Positions 27,065 to 35,749 of a stretch of DNA of 64,000 nt are shown here, one piece after another. Position 1 is the stretch's first letter; each line of letters starts with the position of its first letter. The position numbers were made by a program, and so were the translations under genes. A model generated the notes under the pieces. The model saw only the letters and a program-made list of their open reading frames with translations. It did not search any database and was not told the origin of the DNA. Source of the DNA: Streptomyces sulphureus DSM 40104 (GTDB lineage Bacteria; Actinomycetota; Actinomycetes; Streptomycetales; Streptomycetaceae); contig NZ_KB905817.1 in the NCBI RefSeq assembly GCF_000381025.1, positions 62,001 to 126,000 on the forward strand, written 5' to 3'.

Positions 27065-27161
27065 GGCTCAAGCGTACGAGGGACTCGCGGACTGTTGCCA
27101 ACGTCTCCGGGCTCAGGCAACGTGTCCGCAAGGACTCACCGGAAAGCGTCCGGAGGCGCCG

Positions 27162-27398
27162 ATGTCCCAGATCATCTCCGAAGAGACCCACCAGAACCTC
27201 CTCTCCCGCATCCCCCACTGCACCGGCCGCGAGGTCTCGGAGTGGCTCCGCACCGTCGACGAAGGCCCCGCCCTCTTCCGCTTCGAGGAGAAGGTGAGTT
27301 GGCTCCGCGGTGAGCATAACCTCGCCTACGGGCATGCAAAAGCGATCATCCACGAACACGACCTGCGCCGCGCCGCACGCAACCTCCGACTGACCTGA
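27162..27398 (+). CDS. DUF4287 domain protein
   Basis: 78 aa. Matches the short DUF4287 pattern: RIPHCTGREVSEWLRTV, then EKVSWLRGEHNLAYGHAKAI. ATG at 27162 follows CGGAGG. Members are small cytosolic proteins of unknown role. A strong terminator follows. Confidence 0.85.
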   Translation: MSQIISEETHQNLLSRIPHCTGREVSEWLRTVDEGPALFRFEEKVSWLRGEHNLAYGHAKAIIHEHDLRRAARNLRLT

Positions 27399-27470
27399 GA
27401 CGGGCCGCCGGCGCCGAGCCGGCCGGAGCAGGCGCTCCACGGGCCGGCAACGGAAGCCGAGCGCACAACA

Positions 27471-27497
27471 AGCCCCCGAGGCATCGCCTCGGGGGCT
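27471..27497 (+). terminator. Terminator after DUF4287
   Basis: A perfect 12-bp stem AGCCCCCGAGGC/GCCTCGGGGGCT with the 3-nt loop ATC, followed by CTCTT. Confidence 0.85.
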
Positions 27498-27508
27498 CTT
27501 CCGTGCTC

Positions 27509-27574
27509 GCGATGCACACGTCGTCGCCGCCGTTCCCCTGCGGAGGGGAACGGCGGCGACGTCGTATGCATCGC
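27509..27574. repeat. 66-nt near-perfect hairpin
   Basis: Two 31-nt arms (27509-27539 and 27544-27574) pair with only two mismatches around a 4-nt loop GCGG. The stem is far longer than the other terminators here. It lies 11 nt after the DUF4287 terminator and 68 nt past the end of the convergent Bax-inhibitor gene, so it may terminate that gene. It could also be a mobile palindromic element or a structured RNA. Confidence 0.85.
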
Positions 27575-27642
27575 AACAACGCGGACGGTCCCAAGGTCCG
27601 CCGTGTCGCCCGCCGTCCCCGGCGGTGCGGCACGGCGGCCGG

Positions 27643-28479
27643 TCAGTCGCCGCCTTGGAGGATCGCGATCAGGCGGAGGAACTCCATGTAGATCCAGACG
27701 AGGGTCATCGTCAGACCGAAGGCCGCCAGCCAGGACTCCTCACGCGGAGCGCCGTACGCGACGCCGTCCTCGACCTGCTTGAAGTCGAGCGCGAGGAAGA
27801 GCGCGCCGAGGCAGATGCCGATGATCCCGAAGAGGATGCCGAGGCCGCCGCTGCGGAAGCCGAGCCCGTCACCGCCGCCGAAGACGGCGAAGAGCAGGTT
27901 CACGCCCATCAGGAGCACGAAGCCGATCGCTGCCGCCATGACGAAGCGGTAGAAGCGCTGCGTGACGCGGATGATGCGCGTCTTGTACATGATGAGCACG
28001 GCGGTGAAGACCGCCATGGTGCCCAACACCGCCTGCATCGCGGCGCCGTTGGCGATCTGGCTGTCGATGAAGCTGCTGATCGCACCGAGGAAGAGGCCCT
28101 CGAACGCGGCGTAGGCCAGAATCAGCGGGGGCGACGCCTTGCGCTTGAACGCCTGGACGAAGCCGAGGACCATCGCCACGAGCCCGGCGCCGATGGCGAG
28201 GCCGAGGGAGAGGTCCGTGATCCAGGCGACGGCCGCCATCACGACGACGAGGCCGACGGTGATACCCGTCCGCGTCACGACGTCGTCGATGGTCATGCGG
28301 CCGGTCTGCTGCGGGGCCTGCGGGACGCCGTACGGCTGGCCTGCGGTCTGCGGCTGGGCGTAGGGGTTGTTCGCGTACGGGTTGCCGGGGACGGGCTGCT
28401 GCTGCGCGCCCTGGAATCCGGCGTAGCCGTTTTCGCGGCTGAACCCCCGTCGCGAGAAGACCGGGTTGCTGCTCCTCAT
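27643..28479 (-). CDS. Bax inhibitor-1/YccA family membrane protein
   Basis: 278 aa. A cytosolic N-terminus rich in Gln, Pro, Tyr and Asn (about residues 20-58, NPYANNPYAQPQTAGQPYG) precedes seven hydrophobic segments. Typical BI-1 features are AFEGLFLGAIS and LFLALDFKQVEDG near the C-terminus with the final acidic loop. Family members are proposed to act as pH-sensitive calcium leak channels. ATG at 28479. Confidence 0.9.
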   Translation of the reverse strand: MRSSNPVFSRRGFSRENGYAGFQGAQQQPVPGNPYANNPYAQPQTAGQPYGVPQAPQQTGRMTIDDVVTRTGITVGLVVVMAAVAWITDLSLGLAIGAGLVAMVLGFVQAFKRKASPPLILAYAAFEGLFLGAISSFIDSQIANGAAMQAVLGTMAVFTAVLIMYKTRIIRVTQRFYRFVMAAAIGFVLLMGVNLLFAVFGGGDGLGFRSGGLGILFGIIGICLGALFLALDFKQVEDGVAYGAPREESWLAAFGLTMTLVWIYMEFLRLIAILQGGD

Positions 28480-28724
28480 CTCACTCCTCCATGGCCGTAC
28501 CGCACGGCCTTGCGTCCAGCGTAATGCGTTGGCAAAAACAGCACGCTACTGCAGAGTCAAGAACGAAGAAAAGGGACGCGATGGTTCCCCGCGTGCCAAT
28601 GCTCCTCCGGGCCCGGGATCTTCCGGACAGATCGCCGCGGTGATTCCCGTCACGCGGGGGCCCTTGCCGCCCGGGTCGCTCCGTCGTGTCCCTCGTCCGG
28701 CGGCCGCGCACATGGACGCATCTG

Positions 28725-29948
28725 TCAGGCGCGGGCGAGGACGAGGGCGGCGTTCTGCCCGCCGAAGCCGAAGGAGTTGCTCAGTGCGACCTCCACGCGC
28801 TGCTCCCTCGCGACCTTGGTCACGAGGTCGATCTCCAGCTCCGGGTCGGCCGCGTCCACGTTGGCCGTCGGGGGGACGAGGCCGTACTGGAGGGTGAGGA
28901 CCGTGAGGGCGGCTTCGACGGCGCCGGCCGCGCCGAGCGGGTGTCCGAGCGAGCCCTTCGCCGAGGTCGTGCTCGGCAGTTGGGGGAAGACGCGGGCGAG
29001 CAGCGCCGCCTCGGTGGCGTCACCGACGGGGGTGGAGGTGCCGTGCGCATTGACGTGGTCGACGTCGGCCGCGGTGACGCCGGCCGAGGCGAGGGCCTCG
29101 CGCACCGCCGCCTCGGCCACGCGGCCCTCGGGGCTCGGGGTCGTCGGATGGTGCGCGTCGGTGCTCGTGCCTGCGCCCGCAAGAAGAGCGCGCGGGGCCG
29201 CGCCGCGGGCGCGGGCGTGCTCCAGGCGCTCCAGCACGAGGACGCCCGCGCCCTCGCCGAGCACGAAGCCGTCCCGGTCGGCGGCGAACGGGCGGGAGGC
29301 GGCGGCCGGTTCGGAGGTGCGGCGGGAGAGCGCGCCGACGCGTTGGAACCCGGCGGCGACGAGCGGCGTGACGGCCGCCTCGGCCCCGCCCGCGAGGACG
29401 ACGTCGCAGGCATCGGCGAGGAGCCACTCGCGTGCCGTGGCGAGAGCCGTGCCCCCCGAGGCGCACGCCGTGCAGACGGCCATGCTCGGGCCGCGTGCGT
29501 CGAGCGCCATCGCCACTTCGCCCGACGGCATGTTCGGCATCACCATCGGCAGCAGCGCGGCGCTCACCGCGCGCGGCCCGTCGCTGAGGAACTTGCGGTG
29601 CTGCGCTTCCCAGGTCTGCGCGCCGCCGAGGCTGGTGCCGAGGACGACGCCGACGCGCGTCGCGTCCCAACCTCCCGGTTCCAGACCGGCGTCGGCGGCT
29701 GCCGCCTCGGCCGCCGAGATCGCGAGCTGACTGCTTCGGTCGAGGCGCCAGCGCTTGCGGCGGCCGTAACCCGTTGTGAGGGGAAGGTCCGGGACACGGG
29801 AGCTGAAGCCGGCGGGCAGCTCGGCGAGGAGCGGGTCGGTGACCGCCGTCTGCTCCCCGGCGCAGACGCCGCGCCAGGTCTCCTCCACGTCGATGCCCGC
29901 GGGGCTGAGCACACCCAGGCCCGTCACCGCGACCGCGCCGGCCGTCAT
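28725..29948 (-). CDS. Beta-ketoacyl synthase, FabF-like
   Basis: 407 aa. Catalytic triad: Cys in CTACASGG, His in NAHGTSTPVGD, His in KGSLGHPLGAAG. It is full length for KAS II and has a continuous ketosynthase fold. No ACP, ketoreductase, dehydratase or chain-length factor lies near, so it acts with partners encoded elsewhere. It may elongate fatty acids or prime a specialised lipid. ATG at 29948. Confidence 0.9.
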   Translation of the reverse strand: MTAGAVAVTGLGVLSPAGIDVEETWRGVCAGEQTAVTDPLLAELPAGFSSRVPDLPLTTGYGRRKRWRLDRSSQLAISAAEAAAADAGLEPGGWDATRVGVVLGTSLGGAQTWEAQHRKFLSDGPRAVSAALLPMVMPNMPSGEVAMALDARGPSMAVCTACASGGTALATAREWLLADACDVVLAGGAEAAVTPLVAAGFQRVGALSRRTSEPAAASRPFAADRDGFVLGEGAGVLVLERLEHARARGAAPRALLAGAGTSTDAHHPTTPSPEGRVAEAAVREALASAGVTAADVDHVNAHGTSTPVGDATEAALLARVFPQLPSTTSAKGSLGHPLGAAGAVEAALTVLTLQYGLVPPTANVDAADPELEIDLVTKVAREQRVEVALSNSFGFGGQNAALVLARA

Positions 29949-30211
29949 CCGCGCACCCCTGCGCGGACCCGCCCGACGCGCTCCGCGCTCGAGACCGCGG
30001 GAGAACCTTCTTCCGTGCTCAATCGACCCAACTCCTCGACGGACTACGCCTGTACCCGGCGCTGCACCGTGCCGGAACTCCCCATCCTGGTAGCGGTGCG
30101 TGAGCAGCCACAAACCGAGAGCGAGCAATTCACCCGTACGCGTAAGGGAGTTGCGGGCTCCCGACCCGGGGCGCGCCCCATGCGGGAAGAGGCGGGACTA
30201 CGATCCGGGGC

Positions 30212-30718
30212 ATGCCTGACAACTCCGCACCGTCCGTCCACGAAGTCGAACTGAACGCGCTCACCGGCGGCAGCGCCGACCTCGCCCAGTACGAGGGCAA
30301 GGCGCTGCTGATCGTCAACGTCGCCTCCAAGTGCGGCCTCACACCGCAATACACGGGCCTGGAGCAGCTCCAGCAGCGGTACGCCGACCGCGGCTTCTCC
30401 GTGCTCGGCGTCCCCTGCAACCAGTTCATGGGCCAGGAGCCCGGCGGCCACGAGGAGATCGCGGAGTTCTGCTCCGCCACGTACGGCGTCACCTTCCCGA
30501 TGACGGAGAAGGTCGACGTCAACGGCGAGACCCGCCACCCGCTCTACGAGCGCCTCACCCCGTTCGCCGACGCGGAGGGGCACTCCGGAGACATTCGTTG
30601 GAACTTCGAAAAGTTCGTGATCTCCCCCGAGGGAACGGTGGTGGCCCGCTTCTCACCGAAGACCGAACCGGAGTCGGCCGAGGTGACGGCTGCTATCGAG
30701 GGGCAGTTGCCGGGCTAG
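30212..30718 (+). CDS. Glutathione peroxidase family protein
   Basis: 168 aa. Peroxidatic C41 (NVASKCGLTPQY), Q71 (PCNQF) and W130 (RWNFEKF) form the usual site, with cysteine in place of selenocysteine. Bacteria of this group lack glutathione, so thioredoxin is the probable reductant. It detoxifies hydroperoxides in the cytosol. ATG at 30212. Divergent from the ketosynthase gene. Confidence 0.9.
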   Translation: MPDNSAPSVHEVELNALTGGSADLAQYEGKALLIVNVASKCGLTPQYTGLEQLQQRYADRGFSVLGVPCNQFMGQEPGGHEEIAEFCSATYGVTFPMTEKVDVNGETRHPLYERLTPFADAEGHSGDIRWNFEKFVISPEGTVVARFSPKTEPESAEVTAAIEGQLPG

Positions 30719-31055
30719 GTGGCCGAACTCCTCCGCGGGCGAGTGGTTGCGTGGACGGACCGGATGGCGTGCGCACTCCCGCACCCGGTCGACACCGCGC
30801 TCATCGAGCTCCGGAGCGCCACACCCTCACCGGCCTCATACCGTGGCGATGTCGTGCTCGGCAGAAGACGCGTCGGCGTGCGCGGGCCAAGTCCTGCGGA
30901 AATCTCCGGCAGTTGCAAGTTGCCTACGTAGCCCCCGTCCCAGCTGACGGGGGCTACGTCGTACCCGGGGGAATTCGGTCACCGCGAGCACGGAAGCGGC
31001 CTTGCCTCATACTCTGTGGCATGTCGAGTCTCCGCAGAGAGATAGGGGCAAGGTC
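30719..31055. other. Intergenic region with one strong hairpin
   Basis: About 340 bp between glutathione peroxidase and the XRE regulator. A 70-codon frame at 30719-30931 has no recognisable product. Only the hairpin at 30926-30959 stands out. Confidence 0.5.
30926..30959. terminator. 14-bp hairpin upstream of the XRE gene
   Basis: A perfect stem ACGTAGCCCCCGTC/GACGGGGGCTACGT with a 6-nt loop. It is about 210 nt after the peroxidase stop and 96 nt before the XRE start, so it may be a late terminator or an element in the region ahead of the XRE promoter. Confidence 0.6.
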
Positions 31056-32288
31056 GTGTCGGAACCCACCCCGGAACCCGTCGCGTTCGGCGAGCGTGTG
31101 CGCGTCCTACGCACTCGGCGCGGTATGAGTCAGGTGATCCTGGCCGGACTGCTCGGTAAGTCTCCCTCGTGGGTCAAGGCGATCGAGGGCGGTCGCCTGA
31201 AGACTCCCGGTCTTCCGATGGTGCTGCGCCTGGCCGAAGTCCTGAGAGTGCGCAACCTGTCGGAACTGACCGGCGATGTCAGCACGCCCGCCGATCTGTT
31301 CGTCGGCCCCGGACATCCCCGTCTGCCGGAGGTGCGCGCCGCTGTGGACGCGTTCCCCATGACCGGCAGCGACCGCGAGGCACCGGCGCCGGAGCATCTC
31401 CGCGCTCGCCTCGCGAGGGCGTGGGCGGCCCGGCACTCCGCGCCGAACCACCGAGAAGTCGTCGGCCAGTTGCTCCCCGGGCTGATCCGGGACGCGCAGG
31501 CAGCCGCGCGGCAGGCGCCGACCGCTCCGGACCGGCGCAGGGCACAGGCCGTCCTTGCCGAGGTGTACTCCCTCAGTCAGTTCTTCCTCGCCTACCAACC
31601 CGACTCCGCGCTGCTGTGGCGCGTCGCCGAGCGCGGCATGGTGGCCGCCCAGGAGTCCGAGGACCCGCACGCGTTCGGGACGGCCGCGTGGCTCACGGCC
31701 GAGGCGCACCGGGACGCCGCCCACTACGACGGCGCCGACGGCGTCACCAGGGCAGCTCTGGCCTATCTTGAGCCGCAACTCGCGGACGCGGACAACAACG
31801 TGCGGGCGATCGCCGGGTCGCTCCAGGTCGCGGCCGGCTTCACGGCGGCCCGACGCGGCGACACGGGAACAGCGTGGGGCTGGTGGGACAAGGCCGATCG
31901 CACGGCCGGGCAACTGCCCAAGAGCTACTACCACCCCGTCACCAGCTTCTCCCGCGCCATCATGGGTGCCCACGCCGTCACGTTCGCGGTCGAACTCCAC
32001 GCCGGTGGCGAGTCCGTACGGCAGGCCACCAAGGCCGACGCACAGGGCATCCCGTCGCGACCGCGCCGAGCGCGACACCGCATCGAAGAGGCGCGCGCCT
32101 ACCACCTGGACGGCAAGTCCGAGGCAGCACTGGAGACCCTGGCCAAGGCACACGAGAACGCCCCGGAAACCCTCGCTTACAACGGCTATGCCCGGCGCAT
32201 CCTCCTCGAGGAAACCGAGGCGAAGGCTCCCGAGCGCCGCCGCCGCGCTTCGGAACTCGCGGTGAGGATGGGGGTACTCGGCGCCTGA
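31056..32288 (+). CDS. XRE family regulator with a long TPR-like C-terminus
   Basis: 410 aa. Helix-turn-helix at residues 9-65 (FGERVRVLRTRRGMSQVILA, then LLGKSPSWVKAIEGGRLK). The remaining 340 residues are helical and repeat-like (ADNNVRAIAGSLQVAAGFTA, then GKSEAALETLAKAHENAPET), as in streptomycete regulators that sense peptides or partner proteins. GTG at 31056 is chosen because GGGGCAAGG precedes it. Small genes on the same strand follow. Confidence 0.85.
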   Translation: MSEPTPEPVAFGERVRVLRTRRGMSQVILAGLLGKSPSWVKAIEGGRLKTPGLPMVLRLAEVLRVRNLSELTGDVSTPADLFVGPGHPRLPEVRAAVDAFPMTGSDREAPAPEHLRARLARAWAARHSAPNHREVVGQLLPGLIRDAQAAARQAPTAPDRRRAQAVLAEVYSLSQFFLAYQPDSALLWRVAERGMVAAQESEDPHAFGTAAWLTAEAHRDAAHYDGADGVTRAALAYLEPQLADADNNVRAIAGSLQVAAGFTAARRGDTGTAWGWWDKADRTAGQLPKSYYHPVTSFSRAIMGAHAVTFAVELHAGGESVRQATKADAQGIPSRPRRARHRIEEARAYHLDGKSEAALETLAKAHENAPETLAYNGYARRILLEETEAKAPERRRRASELAVRMGVLGA

Positions 32289-32348
32289 CAGGGCCTTCCT
32301 GACGGAGGGGCACTATTTGTGACCGCCGCCACCTTCGGCGCTTCTACG

Positions 32349-32372
32349 GTCAGTGAGCAGCCAATCACTGAC
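32349..32372. promoter_or_regulatory. Inverted repeat GTCAGTGA-N8-TCACTGAC
   Basis: Perfect 8-bp arms separated by 8 nt, 18 bp upstream of the gene at 32390. The spacing (16 bp centre to centre) and AT-richer sequence suggest a dimer operator, perhaps for the XRE protein encoded just upstream. Confidence 0.5.
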
Positions 32373-32389
32373 AATGTGCCGGGGGTTCC

Positions 32390-32641
32390 GTGCCGAACAC
32401 CGACAGACCACGCACCTACCGTCTCCGCGAGTACACCGTGACCCGCGACCAGGAGCCCGACGCCGAACCGCACGCGTACGCGATGCAGTGCGCCGTCTGC
32501 TTCGAGACGGGACCACCCGATGCCGACCCCGACACGGCGCACGGCTGGGTCCCCGCCCATCTCCGCGCACATCCCGCGCACTTGACGTACCGCGAGCACG
32601 TCACCCGGCCGTACCGCGCCATCCCCGGACGGTGGCTGTGA
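32390..32641 (+). CDS. Small DUF7848-like protein
   Basis: 83 aa with a Cys-x2-Cys pair (MQCAVCFETG) followed by a histidine-rich helix (WVPAHLRAHPAHLTYREH), as in DUF7848 proteins of streptomycetes. It probably binds zinc. GTG at 32390 follows GGGGG. Its stop overlaps the next start as GTGA. Confidence 0.7.
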   Translation: MPNTDRPRTYRLREYTVTRDQEPDAEPHAYAMQCAVCFETGPPDADPDTAHGWVPAHLRAHPAHLTYREHVTRPYRAIPGRWL

Positions 32642-32868
32642 ACCGGCCGCACATGCCGCGCACCGCCGACTCGGGGCGTGCGCAGATCCCCTACTCGACT
32701 TCCTCTGCTGCGTACTGCATGGCGCGTGGTTCCCCCGCTCGGGAGCCTGACGTACCCAACTCCCCCGAGCCGCCGCCGAATCCGGAAGGCCCACCGTGTC
32801 GCCACGACGGCGCGCTCACGCCCGACGGGAAACGGTGCGCCACCTGCAACCGGCAGATCTACCTCTAG
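32638..32868 (+). CDS. Tiny protein with a C-terminal zinc-ribbon-like motif
   Basis: 76 aa. A proline-rich N-terminal half is followed by C-R-H and DGKRCATCNRQIYL, a C-x-H ... C-x2-C pattern that should bind zinc. The same ending occurs in the gene at 36579-36866. The start is GTG, overlapping the previous stop as GTGA; an ATG at 32719 would give a shorter form. Function unknown. Confidence 0.6.
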   Translation: MNRPHMPRTADSGRAQIPYSTSSAAYCMARGSPAREPDVPNSPEPPPNPEGPPCRHDGALTPDGKRCATCNRQIYL

Positions 32869-32878
32869 GAACCCCGCC

Positions 32879-33100
32879 ATGATCCGCACCGGCTGGTACG
32901 AACTCCCCGACGGCCTCGGCCCGTTCGACCTCAAACGCGGCGACCGCGTCCTGCACGGCGGACGCTGGGCCACCATCGTCGACCTCTACTCCCCCGGCAG
33001 CTCAGGCCGAGGCCGCGTCCTCCATCTCGACAACGGCCGCCTCCAACTCCTCCGCCCACCCGAACGCATCCGCGTCCACCGCCGCACACCCCGCGGCTGA
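32879..33100 (+). CDS. Small basic hypothetical protein
   Basis: 73 aa. Compact beta-rich sequence (YELPDGLGPFDLKRGDRVLH, then RVLHLDNGRLQLL), which resembles a small SH3-like barrel. ATG at 32879 with GGA upstream, 10 nt after the previous stop. Last gene of the XRE-led set. Function unknown. Confidence 0.6.
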   Translation: MIRTGWYELPDGLGPFDLKRGDRVLHGGRWATIVDLYSPGSSGRGRVLHLDNGRLQLLRPPERIRVHRRTPRG

Positions 33101-33104
33101 GACC

Positions 33105-33145
33105 CCGCTCGGACCCGGTACCGCCCCGTCCCCGGGCCCGAGCGG
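33105..33145. terminator. Terminator between the XRE-led set and the bisC-like gene
   Basis: A 14-bp stem (33105-33118 with 33132-33145) with one mismatch and a 13-nt loop, 4 nt after the last stop. It lies between convergent genes. Confidence 0.65.
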
Positions 33146-33251
33146 CCGACGAAACCGCAATGCACCGCCGCCGTCACGAGCCGGGCCCCCGCGGCGCACA
33201 ACTGCGCGTGGCCCGCGAAGAGTCACCCGCAACCCCGGCAGGTGTACCCCC

Positions 33252-35576
33252 TCACACCGTCTCCGGCGGCCCCAGCACGCTCAGTTCGGGCACGGGACCC
33301 CGCCACGGCTCCGCCTCGACGAGGGCGTGGGCGCCCGTGGTGGCCTGCGAGAGGGTGGAGGCGGGCCGGTCGGTGGTGAGGACGTTGGGGTTGCCGTGGC
33401 GGCAGAAGGACGGGTCGTCCGGGTCGGGGTCGTACCAGGCTCCCGTGGCGAGTTGGACGACGCCGCGGCGCACGTCCTCGCTGAGGCGGACGCCTGCGAG
33501 GCAGCGTCCGCGGCCGTTGCGGAGCAGGACGAGGGCGCCGTCCTCGATGCCGCGCGCCGCTGCGTCCTCGGGGTGCATCCGGGCCGGCTCCCGCCCGTGG
33601 ATCTTGCTCGCTTGGCTGTGCGCGCCGACGTCGAGCTGGCTGTGGAGGCGCGTGCGGGGCTGGTTGGCGACGAGGTGCAGCGGGTGGCGGACGGCGGTGG
33701 GGCTGCCGAGCCACTCGGCGGGCTCGCGCCAGACGGGGTGCCCGGGGCAGTCGTGGTAGCCGAAGCCCTCGACGGTCTCCGAGTGGATCTCGATGCGGCC
33801 GCTCGGTGTGGGGAGCGGGTGGCGCTCGGGGTCGGCGCGGAAGTCGGCGAGGAGGATCTGGCCGGGTTCGGGGACGGGGATGGTGAGTTGCCCCTCGGCC
33901 CAGAAGGCGTCGAAGTCGGGGAGCGGGTGGCCGTCTGCGGTGAGGCGCGCGCGCCAGTCGTCGTAAAGGCTGCGCAGCCACTCGCGGCTGGTGCGTCCCC
34001 GGGTGAACTCCTCGCCGCGGCCGAGGAGTCGGGAGAGGTCGGCGAAGACGTCGTAGTCGTCCCTCGCCTCGGCGTGCGGCTTGGTGAGCGCCGGCATGGC
34101 GAGCATCGTGGGGTCGTTGCTGCCGGAGCCGAAGTCGTCGCGCTCCACGGACATCGTCGAGGGGAGGACGATGTCGGCGTGGCGCGCGGTCGCGGTCCAG
34201 AACGGGTCGTGGACGACGACGGTCTCCGGGCGGCGGAAGGCGCGGCGCAGGCGTGCGAGGTCCTGGTGGTGGTGGAAGGGGTTGCCGCCGCACCAGTAGA
34301 CGAGGCGGACCTCCGGGTAGCGCAGGTGCCGCCCGTCGAACTCGTAGGCGGCGCCCGGGTTGAGGAGCATGTCGGCGATGCGGGCCACCGGTATGTATGC
34401 GGACGTGCCGCGCGCCTGGGCGCCGAAGTGCTGCGGGAGCGAGGGCGCGGACGCGACGCGGCGGGGGCGCCCGATGTCGGCGGCGGAGCCGTAGCCGTGG
34501 CCGAAGCCCCCGCCGGGCAGGCCGATCTGCCCGAGCATCGCGGCGAGGACGACGCCGAGCCAGACCGGCTGCTCCCCGTGGTGGGTGCGCTGGAGCGACC
34601 AACTCACCGTGATCATGGTGCGCGTCCGGGCCATCTCGCGGGCGAGCTCCCGAATCCGCACCGCGTCGAGGCCGGTGAGCTGCGCCGCCCACTCGGGGGA
34701 CTTGGCGACGCCGTCCGCGCTGCCGCGGAGGTAGTGGGCGAACCGCTGGTAACCGGTGGTGCAGCGGGAGAGGAAGGCGCGGTCGGCGAGGTCCTCTGCG
34801 TCGAGGACGTGTGCGAGTGCGAGCATCAGCGCCGTGTCGGTACCCGGCGCAGGGGCGAGCCACTCGGCGCCGGCCTCTTCGGGGGTGTCGTCGCGGAGCG
34901 GGCTCACCGAGACGGTGCGGCAGCCGCGCTCGTGAGTGCGGCGGAGCGTGCCCCGGAGCGTGTGGCGGGTGACACCGCCCGGGCCCGCCTGCGAGTTCTT
35001 CCCCGAGATGCCGCCGAACGCGAGGAGGAGCCCGGTGTGTTCGGCGATCACCTCCCAGGCGGTAGAGCCCCGCATCGTCCACTCCGCACTGGTGCCGAGG
35101 ACGTACGGAAGGATCGCGGAGGAGGCGCCGTAGCTGTAGCTGTGCACCGACTGGACGTAGCCGCCGAGCGCGTTGAGGAACCGGTGGACCTGGCTCTGCG
35201 CGTGGTGGAACCGGCCCGCGCTGCCCCACCCGTACGAGCCGCCGTAGACCGCGCCTGCGCCGTACTCGCCGTAGACGCGGGCGAGTTCGCCGGAGAGCGC
35301 CTCCAGCGCCGTCTCCCAGCTCACCGGGACGAAGGGGTCGTCGCCGCGCGGCCCGGGGCCCGGCCCGTTCTCCAGCCAGCCGCGCCTGATGTGCGGGCGG
35401 TCGATGCGGGTCGGGTGGTGCTGTGCGTCGGCGAGGTTCTCCAGTACGGGGGTGGGTTCGGGGTCGTCCGGACTCGGGCGTACGGAGGTGAGGCGGTGGC
35501 CGTCGCTGGTGATCTCGGCCGCTCCCCAGTGGGTGAGGTGGGTGGCGCTGCGGTCTCGCTGGCTCGTGTACTGCAC
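33252..35576 (-). CDS. Molybdopterin oxidoreductase, BisC/TorA type
   Basis: 774 aa, DMSO-reductase family. The molybdenum ligand is probably S114 in GGSYGWGSAGRFHHAQ, as in biotin sulfoxide reductase. No Tat signal and no N-terminal Fe-S cysteines are present, so it should be cytosolic and lack an Fe-S cluster. Conserved stretches include WCGGNPFHHHQDLARLR and the C-terminal MopB domain (LVANQPRTRLHSQLD). Probable role: reduction of biotin sulfoxide, methionine sulfoxide or similar S- or N-oxides. GTG at 35576 is preceded by GGGGGA. No partner reductase is adjacent. Confidence 0.9.
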   Translation of the reverse strand: MQYTSQRDRSATHLTHWGAAEITSDGHRLTSVRPSPDDPEPTPVLENLADAQHHPTRIDRPHIRRGWLENGPGPGPRGDDPFVPVSWETALEALSGELARVYGEYGAGAVYGGSYGWGSAGRFHHAQSQVHRFLNALGGYVQSVHSYSYGASSAILPYVLGTSAEWTMRGSTAWEVIAEHTGLLLAFGGISGKNSQAGPGGVTRHTLRGTLRRTHERGCRTVSVSPLRDDTPEEAGAEWLAPAPGTDTALMLALAHVLDAEDLADRAFLSRCTTGYQRFAHYLRGSADGVAKSPEWAAQLTGLDAVRIRELAREMARTRTMITVSWSLQRTHHGEQPVWLGVVLAAMLGQIGLPGGGFGHGYGSAADIGRPRRVASAPSLPQHFGAQARGTSAYIPVARIADMLLNPGAAYEFDGRHLRYPEVRLVYWCGGNPFHHHQDLARLRRAFRRPETVVVHDPFWTATARHADIVLPSTMSVERDDFGSGSNDPTMLAMPALTKPHAEARDDYDVFADLSRLLGRGEEFTRGRTSREWLRSLYDDWRARLTADGHPLPDFDAFWAEGQLTIPVPEPGQILLADFRADPERHPLPTPSGRIEIHSETVEGFGYHDCPGHPVWREPAEWLGSPTAVRHPLHLVANQPRTRLHSQLDVGAHSQASKIHGREPARMHPEDAAARGIEDGALVLLRNGRGRCLAGVRLSEDVRRGVVQLATGAWYDPDPDDPSFCRHGNPNVLTTDRPASTLSQATTGAHALVEAEPWRGPVPELSVLGPPETV

Positions 35577-35686
35577 GTGCCGAGCATCCCCCGGGCGGGG
35601 TGTGCGGTGCACGTCGAGGTGGTGGACCTCACAACGGATGTCCCTTTTGTGGTGTTCTTAGGCGAGTGGGAGCCTATGGTGGCGGC

Positions 35687-35749
35687 ATGCCAGATTCCGC
35701 CCCTCGCAGGTCCGCGCTCCCGTCGACGCTCCCCCGGCGCACGCCCTGA
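35687..35749 (+). CDS. Possible 20-aa leader peptide upstream of DUF421
   Basis: MPDSAPRRSALPSTLPRRTP, whose TGA overlaps the DUF421 ATG as TGATG. A TATGGT hexamer at 35675-35680 ends 6 nt before the ATG, so the transcript could be leaderless. DUF421 itself has no visible ribosome binding site, so re-initiation from this frame is a possible route for its translation. Speculative. Confidence 0.35.
   Translation: MPDSAPRRSALPSTLPRRTP

Noticed and set aside
28725..29948. Type II polyketide cluster
   Set aside because: Only a single ketosynthase is present; no chain-length factor, ACP, cyclase or ketoreductase nearby.
31021..31128. Leaderless 35-codon frame overlapping the XRE start
   Set aside because: A TACTCT hexamer precedes its ATG, but the peptide is unremarkable and the XRE gene has its own ribosome binding site.
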